A DNA stretch of 64,000 bases from NCBI RefSeq assembly GCF_016889765.1, contig NZ_CP069533.1:372001-436000 (forward strand), written 5' to 3'. Positions 18,282 to 28,400 of the stretch are shown here, one piece after another. Position 1 is the stretch's first letter, and each line of letters begins with the position of its first letter. The position numbers and the translations under genes are program-made. Origin of the DNA: Corynebacterium minutissimum (GTDB taxonomy: Bacteria; Actinomycetota; Actinomycetes; Mycobacteriales; Mycobacteriaceae). The notes beneath the pieces were generated by a model, which made no database searches, was not told the origin of the DNA, and saw only the letters and a list, made by a program, of their open reading frames with translations.

Positions 18282-19823
18282 TTAACGGCCCTCCTGGATG
18301 GAGTCGATATCGGGTAGGGCTACGGGGTCGTCGCCAAGCACGGCGTTGGTATAAGCCTCCGTGTCGAGCAGGTCCGCAGAAGCCGCCATGGTGACGTCGA
18401 TGACGAGGCCAGACAGGATGAACATGGTCAACGAACCCAAGACAAGGGCGGCCGAGGGAGCCATGAGCTTTTTGCGGATGACCAATTCATTCGGCACCTT
18501 TTCCTTGGGCAGGTCCTTACCCCAGAACACGCGGCGCCAGACGCGCAGCATGGACAGGAAGGCGGCAAAGGACGCGATGATGATCACCGTGATAACGGTC
18601 CAGGCCCATCCCCCACCAGTGCGTGCCACTTCGGCCACGATGAGGACCTTGCCCCACATGCCGGAAAAGGGCGGGAAGCCCACGACAGAGAAGGCACCGG
18701 CAGCGAAGATCCACGCGATGATAGGGTCACGCCGCGCCAAGCCGGAGAGCTTGTTGAGGCGGCCAGTGCCGTAGGTTTCCTCAATGGCGCCTGCGGCTAG
18801 GATGAGCGAGCCGACCGTCAGCATGTGGTGAATCGTGTACAAGATACCAGCCGCCAATGCACGTTGGGCATCGTGCGTGGTGAAGGCCATCATGACGAGG
18901 ATGAACGGCATGCCGTTGAGCATCTGATAGCCCAGCACACGGCGGATAGAGTTCTCCGCCAAGCCGCCGAAGGCGCCGACGATCATAGAAATGATCATCA
19001 CGACGATGATGAGCACGCCCCAGCGCTCGTCCATATCGAAAAGCTGGACCCACAAGCGGTACAGCATGTAGACCGCGACCTTAGTGTGTAGGCCCGAGAA
19101 CAAGCCCATCACCGCGGCGGAGGTTCCCGGGTAGGTTCGCGGCAACCAGTTCTGCACGGGGAAGACACCGGCCTTGGCTGCTACCGCAATAACGATGATG
19201 CCGGCAGCGACCGTCACCGGGCCATTGCCCGCCGCAGCGCCCTTTAGAGCGCCAAGGTTCACGACGCCGGTGACGGAGTAGATGTAGCCCACACCGACAA
19301 CCAGCAACGTGGAGGCAAACAGGTTCACCAGCACGAAGGCACGGCCGGCGGCTAGACGTGACCACGTACCAGACATGGTGATGAGGCCATAGGACGGCAA
19401 GAGCATGACCTCGATGAACACGAAGAAGTTGAAGAGGTCTGCGGTGAGTAGGGCACCGCACACGCCGGTAATCAGAATGAGCGTGAGCGATGGGTAGTAG
19501 CGTGACTTGGTCTCACCCCCCACGATGGCGAACCAGTTGGCGCCGAAAGCAACGATCATTGTCGTCACAATCATCAACGCCGAGAACGTATCCGCGGCGA
19601 AGGCAATACCCGCGTTGCCGAGGTAATTACCCACGTTGTGGGCAACGACGCCATTGTTCATGGTGTAGAGCAGCAAAGCGAAGGCCGCGAAGATGCCAAT
19701 GCCCGGCACAATCAACATGATCGCATCACGCACGCGTCGCCACGGCGCCAACAGCGCCAAGGCCGCTGACACGAGTGGTACCGCAGCAAAAAGCGGGAGG
19801 AGAGCACTTACGGTGTCAGACAT
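18282..19823 (-). CDS. mnhD: Mrp-type Na+/H+ antiporter subunit D
   Basis: 513 residues, about 14 membrane helices. A proton-translocating subunit related to complex I NuoN/NuoM: the conserved Glu in NFFVFIEVMLLPSYGL and the Lys-containing AAKAGVFPVQNWLP helix are present, as is GLHTKVAVYMLYRL. It works with MnhA in exchanging cytoplasmic Na+ (or K+) for protons. It abuts mnhC (stop and start adjacent). Confidence 0.95.
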   Translation of the reverse strand: MSDTVSALLPLFAAVPLVSAALALLAPWRRVRDAIMLIVPGIGIFAAFALLLYTMNNGVVAHNVGNYLGNAGIAFAADTFSALMIVTTMIVAFGANWFAIVGGETKSRYYPSLTLILITGVCGALLTADLFNFFVFIEVMLLPSYGLITMSGTWSRLAAGRAFVLVNLFASTLLVVGVGYIYSVTGVVNLGALKGAAAGNGPVTVAAGIIVIAVAAKAGVFPVQNWLPRTYPGTSAAVMGLFSGLHTKVAVYMLYRLWVQLFDMDERWGVLIIVVMIISMIVGAFGGLAENSIRRVLGYQMLNGMPFILVMMAFTTHDAQRALAAGILYTIHHMLTVGSLILAAGAIEETYGTGRLNKLSGLARRDPIIAWIFAAGAFSVVGFPPFSGMWGKVLIVAEVARTGGGWAWTVITVIIIASFAAFLSMLRVWRRVFWGKDLPKEKVPNELVIRKKLMAPSAALVLGSLTMFILSGLVIDVTMAASADLLDTEAYTNAVLGDDPVALPDIDSIQEGR

Positions 19824-20261
19824 TTACTTCTCTCCTTCCTGGTCGAGTTCCTTCAAACGGTCCATTTTGTTCGCCGAGCGCTCGAGGATCGCACGGTTTT
19901 GTGTGTCACGGCCCAGCGTGGAGAAGGCATGGTCGATGGTGTTGTCATCCACAGGCTCAGCAACATCCGTGTCATCGTTGGCACCCATGGCAGCCAACGT
20001 CAACAGGATCGTCGAGGTCGCCATGGAAATAACCACAGCAGTCAGGACGAACGCCTGCGGGAGCGGATCTCCCATCTGCTCCATCGGAACCTGCGATGGG
20101 AAGGACTCACCGCGGTAGGAGTACACACCAGTAGCCAACAGGGTCAGGTTCGCACCGTGGCCAAAGGCCATCATGCCCAGCACGATGTGCACGAGACTGC
20201 GCTGTTGGATGAGGTAGACGGCGCTGCCGATGAGCAGCGCGATAGTCAAGGCGAGAATCAT
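19824..20261 (-). CDS. mnhC: Mrp-type Na+/H+ antiporter subunit C
   Basis: 145 residues, three membrane helices, NuoK-like (VHIVLGMMAFGHGANLTLLATG; DPLPQAFVLTAVVISMATSTILL). The C-terminus is long and charged. Starts four nt inside the end of mnhA. Confidence 0.94.
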   Translation of the reverse strand: MILALTIALLIGSAVYLIQQRSLVHIVLGMMAFGHGANLTLLATGVYSYRGESFPSQVPMEQMGDPLPQAFVLTAVVISMATSTILLTLAAMGANDDTDVAEPVDDNTIDHAFSTLGRDTQNRAILERSANKMDRLKELDQEGEK

Positions 20262-23239
20262 GAGTTCTTCTCCTCTCCAGCCGGGGTGAAGTGAGGCGAG
20301 GACACGCGCTGGCGTGCCTGGGCGTCATTCAGCAGGGCCTCCGGATCGGAGGATGGGTTGATGGATTCGGGGTAAGGATCGTCGACGTCGTCAAGCACCA
20401 CGCGTGGCGTGTTCGGCAACGCCGAATCGTCATCGTGAACCCACGGCAGGAAGTCGCGTTCCGTACCTGGGCGCAGGTAGCCACCCAAGGCGTTGATCGC
20501 CATGGTAAGCATGCCCAGAACGGCAAGATAAATACCAAGGTCGAAGATGAGGGACGTCGTCCAGTGCTGCCCCAGCGCGTGACCGTGGATAGCGGTGAGG
20601 AAGCCACCATCACTGTGGGAGGTTGGAATGTAACCGATGAAACCCGCGGTCAACGCGACGATGATGCCGATGCCGGTGAGGTGAATCGGCGTCATACGGC
20701 CAAAGACAATCTCATCCGTACCGCGCGAGAGGTACGTCAAACCGATGGCTGCGCCCATAATGAGGGCAGCCGGGAAGCCACCACCGGTGGCCTGGTGGCC
20801 ACGGTAGAAGACGATGACGGACAGAACCACCAGAATCGGAATAGTGAGAGCAATGCCCTTGCGCAGTGGAACAGAGTTGAGCTGCGACTGACCAAACGGT
20901 GCCGGGCGCGTACCCGAGGTGAACGGGAAGCGCGGCAGCGTCGAGGTCACCGCGGCGATGACGACGGCCGCCATACCCAACACGGAGAGCTCGCCCAGGG
21001 TATCGAGCGCACGGAACTCCACGATGATGGTGGCCACAACGTTATCGCCACCGGTGATGTCCGGCGCGTTGTTGAGATACCACATAGCCAGGTCCGAACG
21101 CTCGTGGCGGCCCATGAGTGCCCACACACCGAGGAACGCTGCGGCACCCGCCAAGACCGCGATGATGATGGCGCCAGTCTGGCGGCCCTTGTGGGACACC
21201 GGGTGGAATTTCTCTGGCAGGTAGCGCAGCACCATCATCATGACGATGACGGACAGTGCCTCCACTGTGAACTGAGTCAGCGCCACGTCCGGGGCACCCA
21301 GCAGGAACATTTGCAGGGTCACACCAGTACCGGCCGTTCCGATCATGACCGCACCGGTAAGGCGGTTCTTCGTGCGAACCAGGCCAACCATAGACAGCGC
21401 AACGATACTCAGCGGCAAGAGATCCCACGGGTTATCCAGGCCTTCGACGCGCGGGTTAAGAGCGACGCCATCGACGCCGTCGGAAAGCAGCGCCGCACCA
21501 GCCAGAAGGATAATGAGGAAGATGATCGGCAGGATGAACAGCGACGGGTTGTGAGTATCCGACATACGGCCAACGAAGCGGCCGAACTTGGCACACACTC
21601 CCTGAATCCACTTCAGCACCTCGTTACCGGTACGCGGCAAGAGCTCTCGCTCCTCCATCGCCGACCACAGCGGCTTGCGGTACAGCACACCCACAATGCC
21701 GGCGATAAGCACGAGTGCCGAGATAGCGAACGGAACGTTGAAGCCGTGCCACAGCGCCAAGTGCGAGTGGCCCTCCATGCCGATAGCAGCGACGACCTTA
21801 TCGAGCGGGCCATCAAGCACGCCCATGAAAAAGACGATCGGCACGGACATAACTCCCGGCAGTGCTGCCGGTAGCCACAGGCGCACCGGAGCCTCGTGGG
21901 TCTTCGACATATCGCGCGGGCCGTCGAAGAAGGCGCCGAAGACAATCTTGGCCGAGTAGGTGAAGGTAAAGAAGGCACCAATGCCCGCGACGATGAGCAG
22001 AACCATCTGGCCTGCCGAGCCAATCGGCGCCTCTTCGAATGCGGTGAGCATTCCTTCCTTCGATACGAAGCCAAAGAGCGGCGGTACTGCGGCCATCGAC
22101 GCCGCACCGATGAGCATGGAGCCGAACGTCCACGGCATCTTGTTCCACAGCACACCAAGGCGGCGGATGTCGCGGGAACCAGCCTCATGGTCAATGACGC
22201 CGATGAGCATGAAGATGGAGGACTTGAACAGTGCATGCGCCAGAGTGTGGACCAGCGCCGCGGCGATGGCGAACGGGGTTCCAACACCGATGGTGGCCAC
22301 GATCCAACCCAGGTGGGAAACGGTGGAGTACGCAGTGAGCTTCTTCAGGTCCGTCTTCTGAACAGCAAAGACGGCCGACATGACGGCCGTTCCCATACCG
22401 GCCACGATGAGCAACCAATTCCATGCCGCAACGTCGTGGAAGATGGTGGAGAAGCGAATCAGCAAGTACACACCGGCCTTGACGACGGCCGCCGCATGCA
22501 GAAAGGCCGACACCGGTGTGGCCGCCGCCATGGCCTCAGGAAGCCAGAAGTGGAAGGGGAACTGCGCCGACTTGGTGAAGGCAGACAGCGCGATGAGGAT
22601 TGCCACACCGGTGGTCAGGCCGGGGCGCTGCGCCCACACCTCAGAAGCCAAGATTCCCTCAAGGTTCGTGGTTCCTGCTGCCGTGGCGGCAATCGCTACA
22701 CCCGTCAGCAGCGTCAAACCACCGACGAAGGTGAGAATCAAAGTGCGCTGCGATCCTGCCTCGCCGGACTTGCCGCTGCGTGCAATGAGCATGAACGACG
22801 CCAACGACACAAGCTCCCAGGCGAGGAAGAGCACCACGACGTCATTCGCCAACACCAGCAACAGGATGGACAGCGTAAACGCTGTCATCAGCACGTAGAA
22901 GCTGACGTTTCCCTTGCCTTTAGGCAGATACGCTGCGGAGTAACAAAACACCACCGCACCGATGACGAGTGCCAGCATGGCGAAGAAAATGCCCAGCGCA
23001 TCGCCCCTAAAGGCGAGGTTCACGTCAACGCCGGGCGCGATGACATCGCGTACCCACGTCACGGAGTAGGACAGTTCTTCACCGCGGGCAAGTGTAGGAA
23101 ATTCTCGCGCTAACAATGCCGCGGCGATAATAAAAATGCCGGCTAGCGGGTAGCCGGCTGCGCGATCAGCAACTTTGACAGCTACTGGTGCAAGCGCCAC
23201 TGCGACAGCTGCGAGGAGGACGACATACAAGAGTGTCAC
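20258..23239 (-). CDS. mnhA: Mrp-type Na+/H+ antiporter large subunit (A fused to B)
   Basis: 993 residues, GTG start. About the first 520 residues are the NuoL-like channel (NDVVVLFLAWELVSLASFMLI with the key Glu; KSAQFPFHFWLPEAMAA with the key Lys; LVHTLAHALFKSSIFMLIG). A DUF4040-type segment follows (DVALTQFTVEALSVIVMMMVLR), then a C-terminal MnhB-like part (GHQATGGGFPAALIMGAAIGLTYLSRG). This explains why no separate mnhB is present; the A-B fusion is usual in actinobacteria. The complex supports pH and sodium homeostasis at the cytoplasmic membrane. First gene of the mnhACDEFG-glnK-glnD unit. Confidence 0.95.
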   Translation of the reverse strand: MTLLYVVLLAAVAVALAPVAVKVADRAAGYPLAGIFIIAAALLAREFPTLARGEELSYSVTWVRDVIAPGVDVNLAFRGDALGIFFAMLALVIGAVVFCYSAAYLPKGKGNVSFYVLMTAFTLSILLLVLANDVVVLFLAWELVSLASFMLIARSGKSGEAGSQRTLILTFVGGLTLLTGVAIAATAAGTTNLEGILASEVWAQRPGLTTGVAILIALSAFTKSAQFPFHFWLPEAMAAATPVSAFLHAAAVVKAGVYLLIRFSTIFHDVAAWNWLLIVAGMGTAVMSAVFAVQKTDLKKLTAYSTVSHLGWIVATIGVGTPFAIAAALVHTLAHALFKSSIFMLIGVIDHEAGSRDIRRLGVLWNKMPWTFGSMLIGAASMAAVPPLFGFVSKEGMLTAFEEAPIGSAGQMVLLIVAGIGAFFTFTYSAKIVFGAFFDGPRDMSKTHEAPVRLWLPAALPGVMSVPIVFFMGVLDGPLDKVVAAIGMEGHSHLALWHGFNVPFAISALVLIAGIVGVLYRKPLWSAMEERELLPRTGNEVLKWIQGVCAKFGRFVGRMSDTHNPSLFILPIIFLIILLAGAALLSDGVDGVALNPRVEGLDNPWDLLPLSIVALSMVGLVRTKNRLTGAVMIGTAGTGVTLQMFLLGAPDVALTQFTVEALSVIVMMMVLRYLPEKFHPVSHKGRQTGAIIIAVLAGAAAFLGVWALMGRHERSDLAMWYLNNAPDITGGDNVVATIIVEFRALDTLGELSVLGMAAVVIAAVTSTLPRFPFTSGTRPAPFGQSQLNSVPLRKGIALTIPILVVLSVIVFYRGHQATGGGFPAALIMGAAIGLTYLSRGTDEIVFGRMTPIHLTGIGIIVALTAGFIGYIPTSHSDGGFLTAIHGHALGQHWTTSLIFDLGIYLAVLGMLTMAINALGGYLRPGTERDFLPWVHDDDSALPNTPRVVLDDVDDPYPESINPSSDPEALLNDAQARQRVSSPHFTPAGEEKNS

Positions 23240-23268
23240 GAAAGAGTAGCCTCACGAACCGTTGAAGG

Positions 23269-23284
23269 GGCTGAAAATTCAGCC
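23269..23284 (-). promoter_or_regulatory. Inverted repeat in the leader of the antiporter operon
   Basis: GGCTGAA-AA-TTCAGCC, a perfect 7-bp inverted repeat about 30 bp before the mnhA GTG. On the minus strand it follows TATATG (near 23291-23286), a possible -10, so it would fall at or just after the transcription start. It may act as an operator or as a short leader hairpin. Confidence 0.4.
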
Positions 23285-23353
23285 TCATATAGACAGGACC
23301 GTCTCAGACTATCATTGTGACCTCCCGCAAAGCACATTATTTGCACTTTAAAA

Positions 23354-23389
23354 AGACCGTAACGCCTCCGTAAGAGGGCGCTACGGTCT
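23354..23389 (-). terminator. Intrinsic terminator downstream of ftsY
   Basis: AGACCGTA..CGCC pairs with GGCG..TACGGTCT, and on the minus strand a TTTTT run follows. A second perfect hairpin, TCAGGCGG/CCGCCTGA, lies closer to the gene at 23411-23430. Together they separate smc-ftsY transcription from the antiporter operon. Confidence 0.85.
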
Positions 23390-23439
23390 AAGAAGAGATA
23401 TAGGAATAGATCAGGCGGAATCCCGCCTGAAAAATTCTT

Positions 23440-25347
23440 CTATTTTTCTCCCAACAGGGCGTCGACGAAGCTCTCAATTTCGAACGGGGCGAGGTCATCT
23501 GCTCCCTCGCCGAGGCCCACGAGCTTCACCGGCACGCCCAGTTCCTCCTGAACTTGGAAGACGATGCCGCCCTTGGCTGTGCCGTCCAACTTGGTGAGCA
23601 CAACGCCGGTGATGTCCACGACATCACGGAAGATGCGCGCCTGGGTCAGGCCGTTCTGGCCCACGGTGGCATCGAGCACCAGCAGAACCTCATCCACGTC
23701 GGTCTTCTTTTCCACCACGCGCTTGACCTTGCCCAGCTGGTCCATGAGGTCCACGGAGGTGTGCAGGCGGCCAGCTGTGTCGACGAGGACGACGTCAACA
23801 CCTTGGTCTACACCAGCTGCGACGGCATCGAAGGCCACGGAAGCGGGGTCTGCGCCTTCCTTGCCACGAACAGTGGTGGCGCCGACTCGGCGACCCCAGG
23901 TCTCTAACTGGTCTGCGGCCGCTGCGCGGAAGGTATCGGCAGCTCCGAGCAGCACGTTGTGTCCCATGGAAACGAGCACGCGGGCGAGCTTACCGGTCGT
24001 GGTGGTCTTGCCAGTGCCGTTGACACCGACCACCATGATGACAGCCGGCTTGCCCTCGTTCGGCATAGCCTTGATGGAGCGGTCCATTTCTGGGTGGCCC
24101 ACCTCAATGAGAGCTTCGCGCAGCATGGCGCGTGCTTCCTCTTCGGAGCTCACGCCGCGTTCCGCAATCTTGTCACGCAGTGAATCAGTGACCTGCATGG
24201 TGGCCTTGGTGCCGAGGTCCGCCATGATGAGGGTGTCTTCGATATCCTCCCACGCGTCATCATCGAGGTCACCGGCGGACAGGATGCCCATAAGGCCCTG
24301 GCCAATGGCGTTCTGGGAGCGCGACAGGCGCCCACGGAGCTTGCCCAAACGGCCCGCTGCCGGCGCGATGTCCTCCTGGGGCTGCGCTGGGGCCTCAACG
24401 ACCTCTGCGTCTTCGGAAACCTCGAGCTCCTCCGGCTCGGTCTCGAGCGCCGCGCTTGCCGACGCCGCCTGCTCCCCTGCCGCCGCAGCAGCTTCCTCTG
24501 CTTCAGCTTGAGCGTCGGCCGCATCCTCAGCACCAGAATCAGAATCCACAGTTTCTGCCGCAGGTTCCTCAGCCGCAACCTCCGTTACGGGTTCTTCGAC
24601 TGGTTGCTCTTCTACCTGTGTGTCAGCGATGGTCTCATCGGCGTCCACCGCGGCCGGAGTGTCCGCCTCGGGAGTAGAAACCTGAGCCTCATCATCTGCA
24701 CGCTGCTCCTCCTCAGCTGCTGCAGCACTTGCCGCGGCTGCACCAGCAGCTGCTGCGGTCGCGGCACCGGCAGCGACGGCACCGCCAGCGGACTCAGATT
24801 CCTTGGCCTTCTCTGGCTTGTCTTCTACCTTCTCGGCAGTCGTGTCTTCAGGCTTGGCCGGCTCTGCTGGGGTTTCAGGCTTGGCTGGCTCTGCTGGAGC
24901 GGCAGGCTTAGCTGGCTCGGCTTCTGGGGTCTTCGCGGTGCCGCTGAGCTGCTCATTGGCCAGTTGCGTGGCGTCGCGCTGCTCCGGCTGGGCTTCAGGC
25001 TGACGCTCCGGCTCGGTCTCAGCTCGCTGTGCAGGTTCTGCGGCTGCGGGTTTGGGGCTCGCTACCTGCCGCTCAGCGGGCTTCTGCGGCTCGCTAGCCT
25101 TCGGCGCGCTAGCGGGCTGCTTGGTGGCACCGCCGCCAGCTGGAGCAAAGTTGAAGCCGGACTTGGCCTGGTAATTGCCCGACTTTTGCTGCTGAGTGAG
25201 CTCCTTGGGTTTATCTTCGGGCTTTTCAAAAGAGACTTTCTTTGACTCGCCGCGCTTCTTACCCAGCACGACCAGCCCGATCACCAGAAGGATCAGAACG
25301 ATGACTGCTATCGCAATCCACAGATACGTAGTATTCATGTCCTCCAT
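23440..25347 (-). CDS. ftsY: Signal recognition particle receptor FtsY
   Basis: 635 residues from ATG 25347; ATG 25338 is an equally plausible start. One N-terminal membrane helix (LWIAIAVIVLILLVIGLVVLG) is followed by about 290 residues of Ala/Glu/Pro-rich, probably disordered linker. Then comes the NG GTPase domain: GVNGTGKTTTTGKLA, DTAGRLHTSVDLMDQLGK, TKLDGTAKGG, GLGEGADDL. It receives Ffh-ribosome complexes at the membrane. The single helix plus long acidic linker replaces the short amphipathic anchor of E. coli FtsY. Follows smc by 90 nt. Confidence 0.96.
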   Translation of the reverse strand: MEDMNTTYLWIAIAVIVLILLVIGLVVLGKKRGESKKVSFEKPEDKPKELTQQQKSGNYQAKSGFNFAPAGGGATKQPASAPKASEPQKPAERQVASPKPAAAEPAQRAETEPERQPEAQPEQRDATQLANEQLSGTAKTPEAEPAKPAAPAEPAKPETPAEPAKPEDTTAEKVEDKPEKAKESESAGGAVAAGAATAAAAGAAAASAAAAEEEQRADDEAQVSTPEADTPAAVDADETIADTQVEEQPVEEPVTEVAAEEPAAETVDSDSGAEDAADAQAEAEEAAAAAGEQAASASAALETEPEELEVSEDAEVVEAPAQPQEDIAPAAGRLGKLRGRLSRSQNAIGQGLMGILSAGDLDDDAWEDIEDTLIMADLGTKATMQVTDSLRDKIAERGVSSEEEARAMLREALIEVGHPEMDRSIKAMPNEGKPAVIMVVGVNGTGKTTTTGKLARVLVSMGHNVLLGAADTFRAAAADQLETWGRRVGATTVRGKEGADPASVAFDAVAAGVDQGVDVVLVDTAGRLHTSVDLMDQLGKVKRVVEKKTDVDEVLLVLDATVGQNGLTQARIFRDVVDITGVVLTKLDGTAKGGIVFQVQEELGVPVKLVGLGEGADDLAPFEIESFVDALLGEK

Positions 25348-25437
25348 AGTGCCAGGGTTGCGCACTGCGGGCACCACGAGCCAAAGAAAAAGCCAGTGAA
25401 TTAGCCGAGGACGTACTGCCTGCCTCCCCGCCCGCGA

Positions 25438-28400
25438 TTACTGCGGGCGCGGAGCGTCGACGCCCAGGCGCGTGGCGTCTTCTGCTGCTTGCGCGGTACC
25501 GGGGGCGTCGCCGGCGCGGCTCAATCTCTGTGAGATGACACGCGTTACTCCGTCGCCGCGCATCGTGACACCGTAGAGGACATTGGCCACATCCATCGTT
25601 GGCTTCTGGTGCGTAATGACGATGAGCTGCGAATCCTTACGCAATTCTTCGAAAAGGGCGATGAGTCGGCGCAGGTTGACGTCGTCAAGCGCGGCCTCCA
25701 CCTCATCCATGACATAGAACGGTGAGGGACGCGCGCGGAAAATGGCCACGAGCATCGCCAACGCGGTCAGGGACTTCTCACCACCCGAAAGCAAGGTGAG
25801 ACGCTTGACTTTCTTGCCCGGTGGGCGCGCCTCCACTTCAATGCCGGTTGCCAACATGTCATCAGGCTCGGTAAGGATGAGTCGGCCCTCGCCGCCCGGG
25901 AAGAGCGTCTGGAAGACTTTCGGGAATTCGGCTTCCACGTCGTGCCACGCGTCCGTGAACAGTTGTAGAATCTGCGCGTCGACATCTTCAATAACACTCG
26001 TTAAGTCCTTGCGGGCTTGGATGACGTCATCAAGCTGCGTCGACAGGAAGGTATAGCGCTCCTCCAAGGCCTTGTACTCCTCCAAGGCGAGGGGGTTAAC
26101 CTTGCCCAACGAGTTAAGATCCTTTTCTGCCTGCTTGAGACGCGCAGTCTCCGCTGCGCGGTCGAAGTCCTCGCCCGGAGTGTAATCCTTGAGCAGATCC
26201 GGAATCGCGATACCGAGCTGCTCGACGATCTTGGCCTCTGCTTCATCTACTCGGACTTGGGCCTGGCTGCGCGCGATTTCCGAGCTATGAGCTGAATCGG
26301 TGAGCCTATCCAACTGTTGGCGGGCAGCGGATACCGCCTGCTTCGCGGTCTGGGCACGGCCCTGCAACACACCCCGCTGGGTCACGAGTTCATCGCGCTC
26401 CTCGGCGGCACGTTCCAGGGCATGGGCTGCACGCGCGGCTAGGTCTTGGGCATGCTTATCCACGGCCCCAGCCAACTGTGCCTGCGCTTGGCGACGAGCC
26501 ATCGCTTGGTCATGGCGAGCCTTGGCCTGACGTTCGTGTTGTGCTTGGCGGCGCAAAGCATCTCCCCTGCCCACGGCTTGGGCTGCCTTATCCTCGGCGC
26601 TGCGGGCGGCGAGCTGAGCTTCGACTTCCATGGCCTTGACTTGCTCCAGGGCTGTGGACGCCTCATCGCGTTCAACAGAGGAAGGTTCATCGGACTGCTC
26701 ATCCGTATCAACGCGGGACAAGCGGTCGCGAGCTTCATCCAGGTCTTCGCGCAGGCGCACGAGCTGGACCTCGATATCAGTGGCACGCGCGGCGGCCTTC
26801 TCATGCTCTGCCTTGTTGGCCTCATACTGTTTCAACAAGCGTTGGTGGTCACGTTTCCAGGCCTCTACTTCCTGGTCGTGTTCGCGCAGGGCCGCTTTAG
26901 CGCTAGCGGCTGAAACGCGTGCATCATCGGCAGCAATCTTCGCGCCTTCGAGGGTTCCGGAAAGCTCCTCCAATTCCTGGGAGGCTGCTTCCAGCTGCTC
27001 TTCAGCTTCTGCGATGTGAGCACTGACCTCCACGGTAGAGGTGCTGCCGGTTCCGGCCTCAATCCAGCCTTCGCCGACGAGCAGGCCGTGCGGGGTCACC
27101 GCACGCAAGCGTGGGTCGTTGGCAACGGCTGCACGTGCGGCAGAGTAATCCGTGACGAGGACGACATCAGACAGCAACCGCGTCAGCGCCGCCGCCACCT
27201 CAGGGACCACCACCATGTGGTCAAGCAGCCACTCCACACCGCTGGGCAGGTCCGCGTCGAGGCGCCAGCTGGTAGCGGTGCTCGAGGCTTCAGAGCCAAG
27301 GTCGGCCGCGGAGACATCAACTAGCGGCGTGCGGTTGGCGTCCGCCAGGTTAGCCACGATCTCCTCGCTCACAGCACCTGCTTGTGCCTCAGCGAAAGAC
27401 CCGAGTGCAGCGGCGACTGCAGTTTCATAACGTGTGGAAATAAAATCTGCCAGGGGTGCGAAGCCCTCGCCCAAGTCGAGGGCCTCCGGCGCAGTCTGAC
27501 TCAAGGTTTCGATACGCGCGCGCAGCGAGTACACGGTCCTCTCGCGCTCACGTTGGGCATCGCGCAGTTGCTCCAAGCGCTTGTCAGCGGCATCAGATTC
27601 ACTGGCCGCCCGCACATGTGCCTCTTCGAGTGGCTCGCGCTCAGAGGCAAGGGTGCTCAACTTGTCAGCCACCTCATCAGCTTCCGCCTGCGCGTCCCTC
27701 GTGCGAGCCTTGGTGCTCGACAACGTCTCCTCTTGACGGCCTAACTCCGACTCCGCAGCGGAGACTTGGCCCGCAAGGTTTTCCTCGGCGGCAATGAGGC
27801 GCACGACGCCTTCGCGTCTATCGGCAATGGCACGCAACTGTGCCATGTGCTCTTTGTCTGCATCTTCAAATGCCTCACGGCGTTCAGCCACTTCCTCGCG
27901 GATAGATTCGAGGCGCTCCGCAGCTTCCTCGGCGGCGGCGAGGAGTTCGGCATGGGAGTCGTCGGCAAGCCGGGCTTTCGCTTCCAATTCATCCGGATCC
28001 TGGCCGGCATAGGCCACCTGTGCGCCCACGTTGCTGGCGCGCTCAGCTGCAATACGCTGCGTGGCGGAAATGCGCTCCGAGAGCGTCGACAAATCAAACC
28101 ACAGTTTTTGAGCTGCCTCCGCACGCGGGGACACCTCCCCCAGCTCAGCTTCGATCTCTAGCTGATTCGCGGTGGCTTCCTCAAGCTGTGCCGTAACTTC
28201 CTCGACCTGCTCAGCAAGCACCTCGGCGCGGCGCTCGGCCTCCTCGAAGGTCGCACGGACACGGACGACGCGGTCACCAGCCAAGCGCAGGCGCGCATCA
28301 CGGAGATCCGCTTGCACCGTGGCAGCGCGTTTCGCAGCTTCGGCCTGGCGTGCCAACGGTTTGAGCTGCTTGCCCAACTCATCAGTCAGGTCCTGCAAGC

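Noticed and set aside
20291..23113. Long plus-strand open frames (up to 527 codons) opposite mnhA
   Set aside because: They are antisense to a well-supported membrane protein. Their products are Arg/His/Gln/Asp-rich without any fold pattern, as expected from GC-rich third positions.
16710..23440. Recent mobile-element insertion of the antiporter operon
   Set aside because: I see no transposase, integrase, terminal inverted repeats or target duplication at either border. The rearrangement, if real, is old or by homologous exchange.
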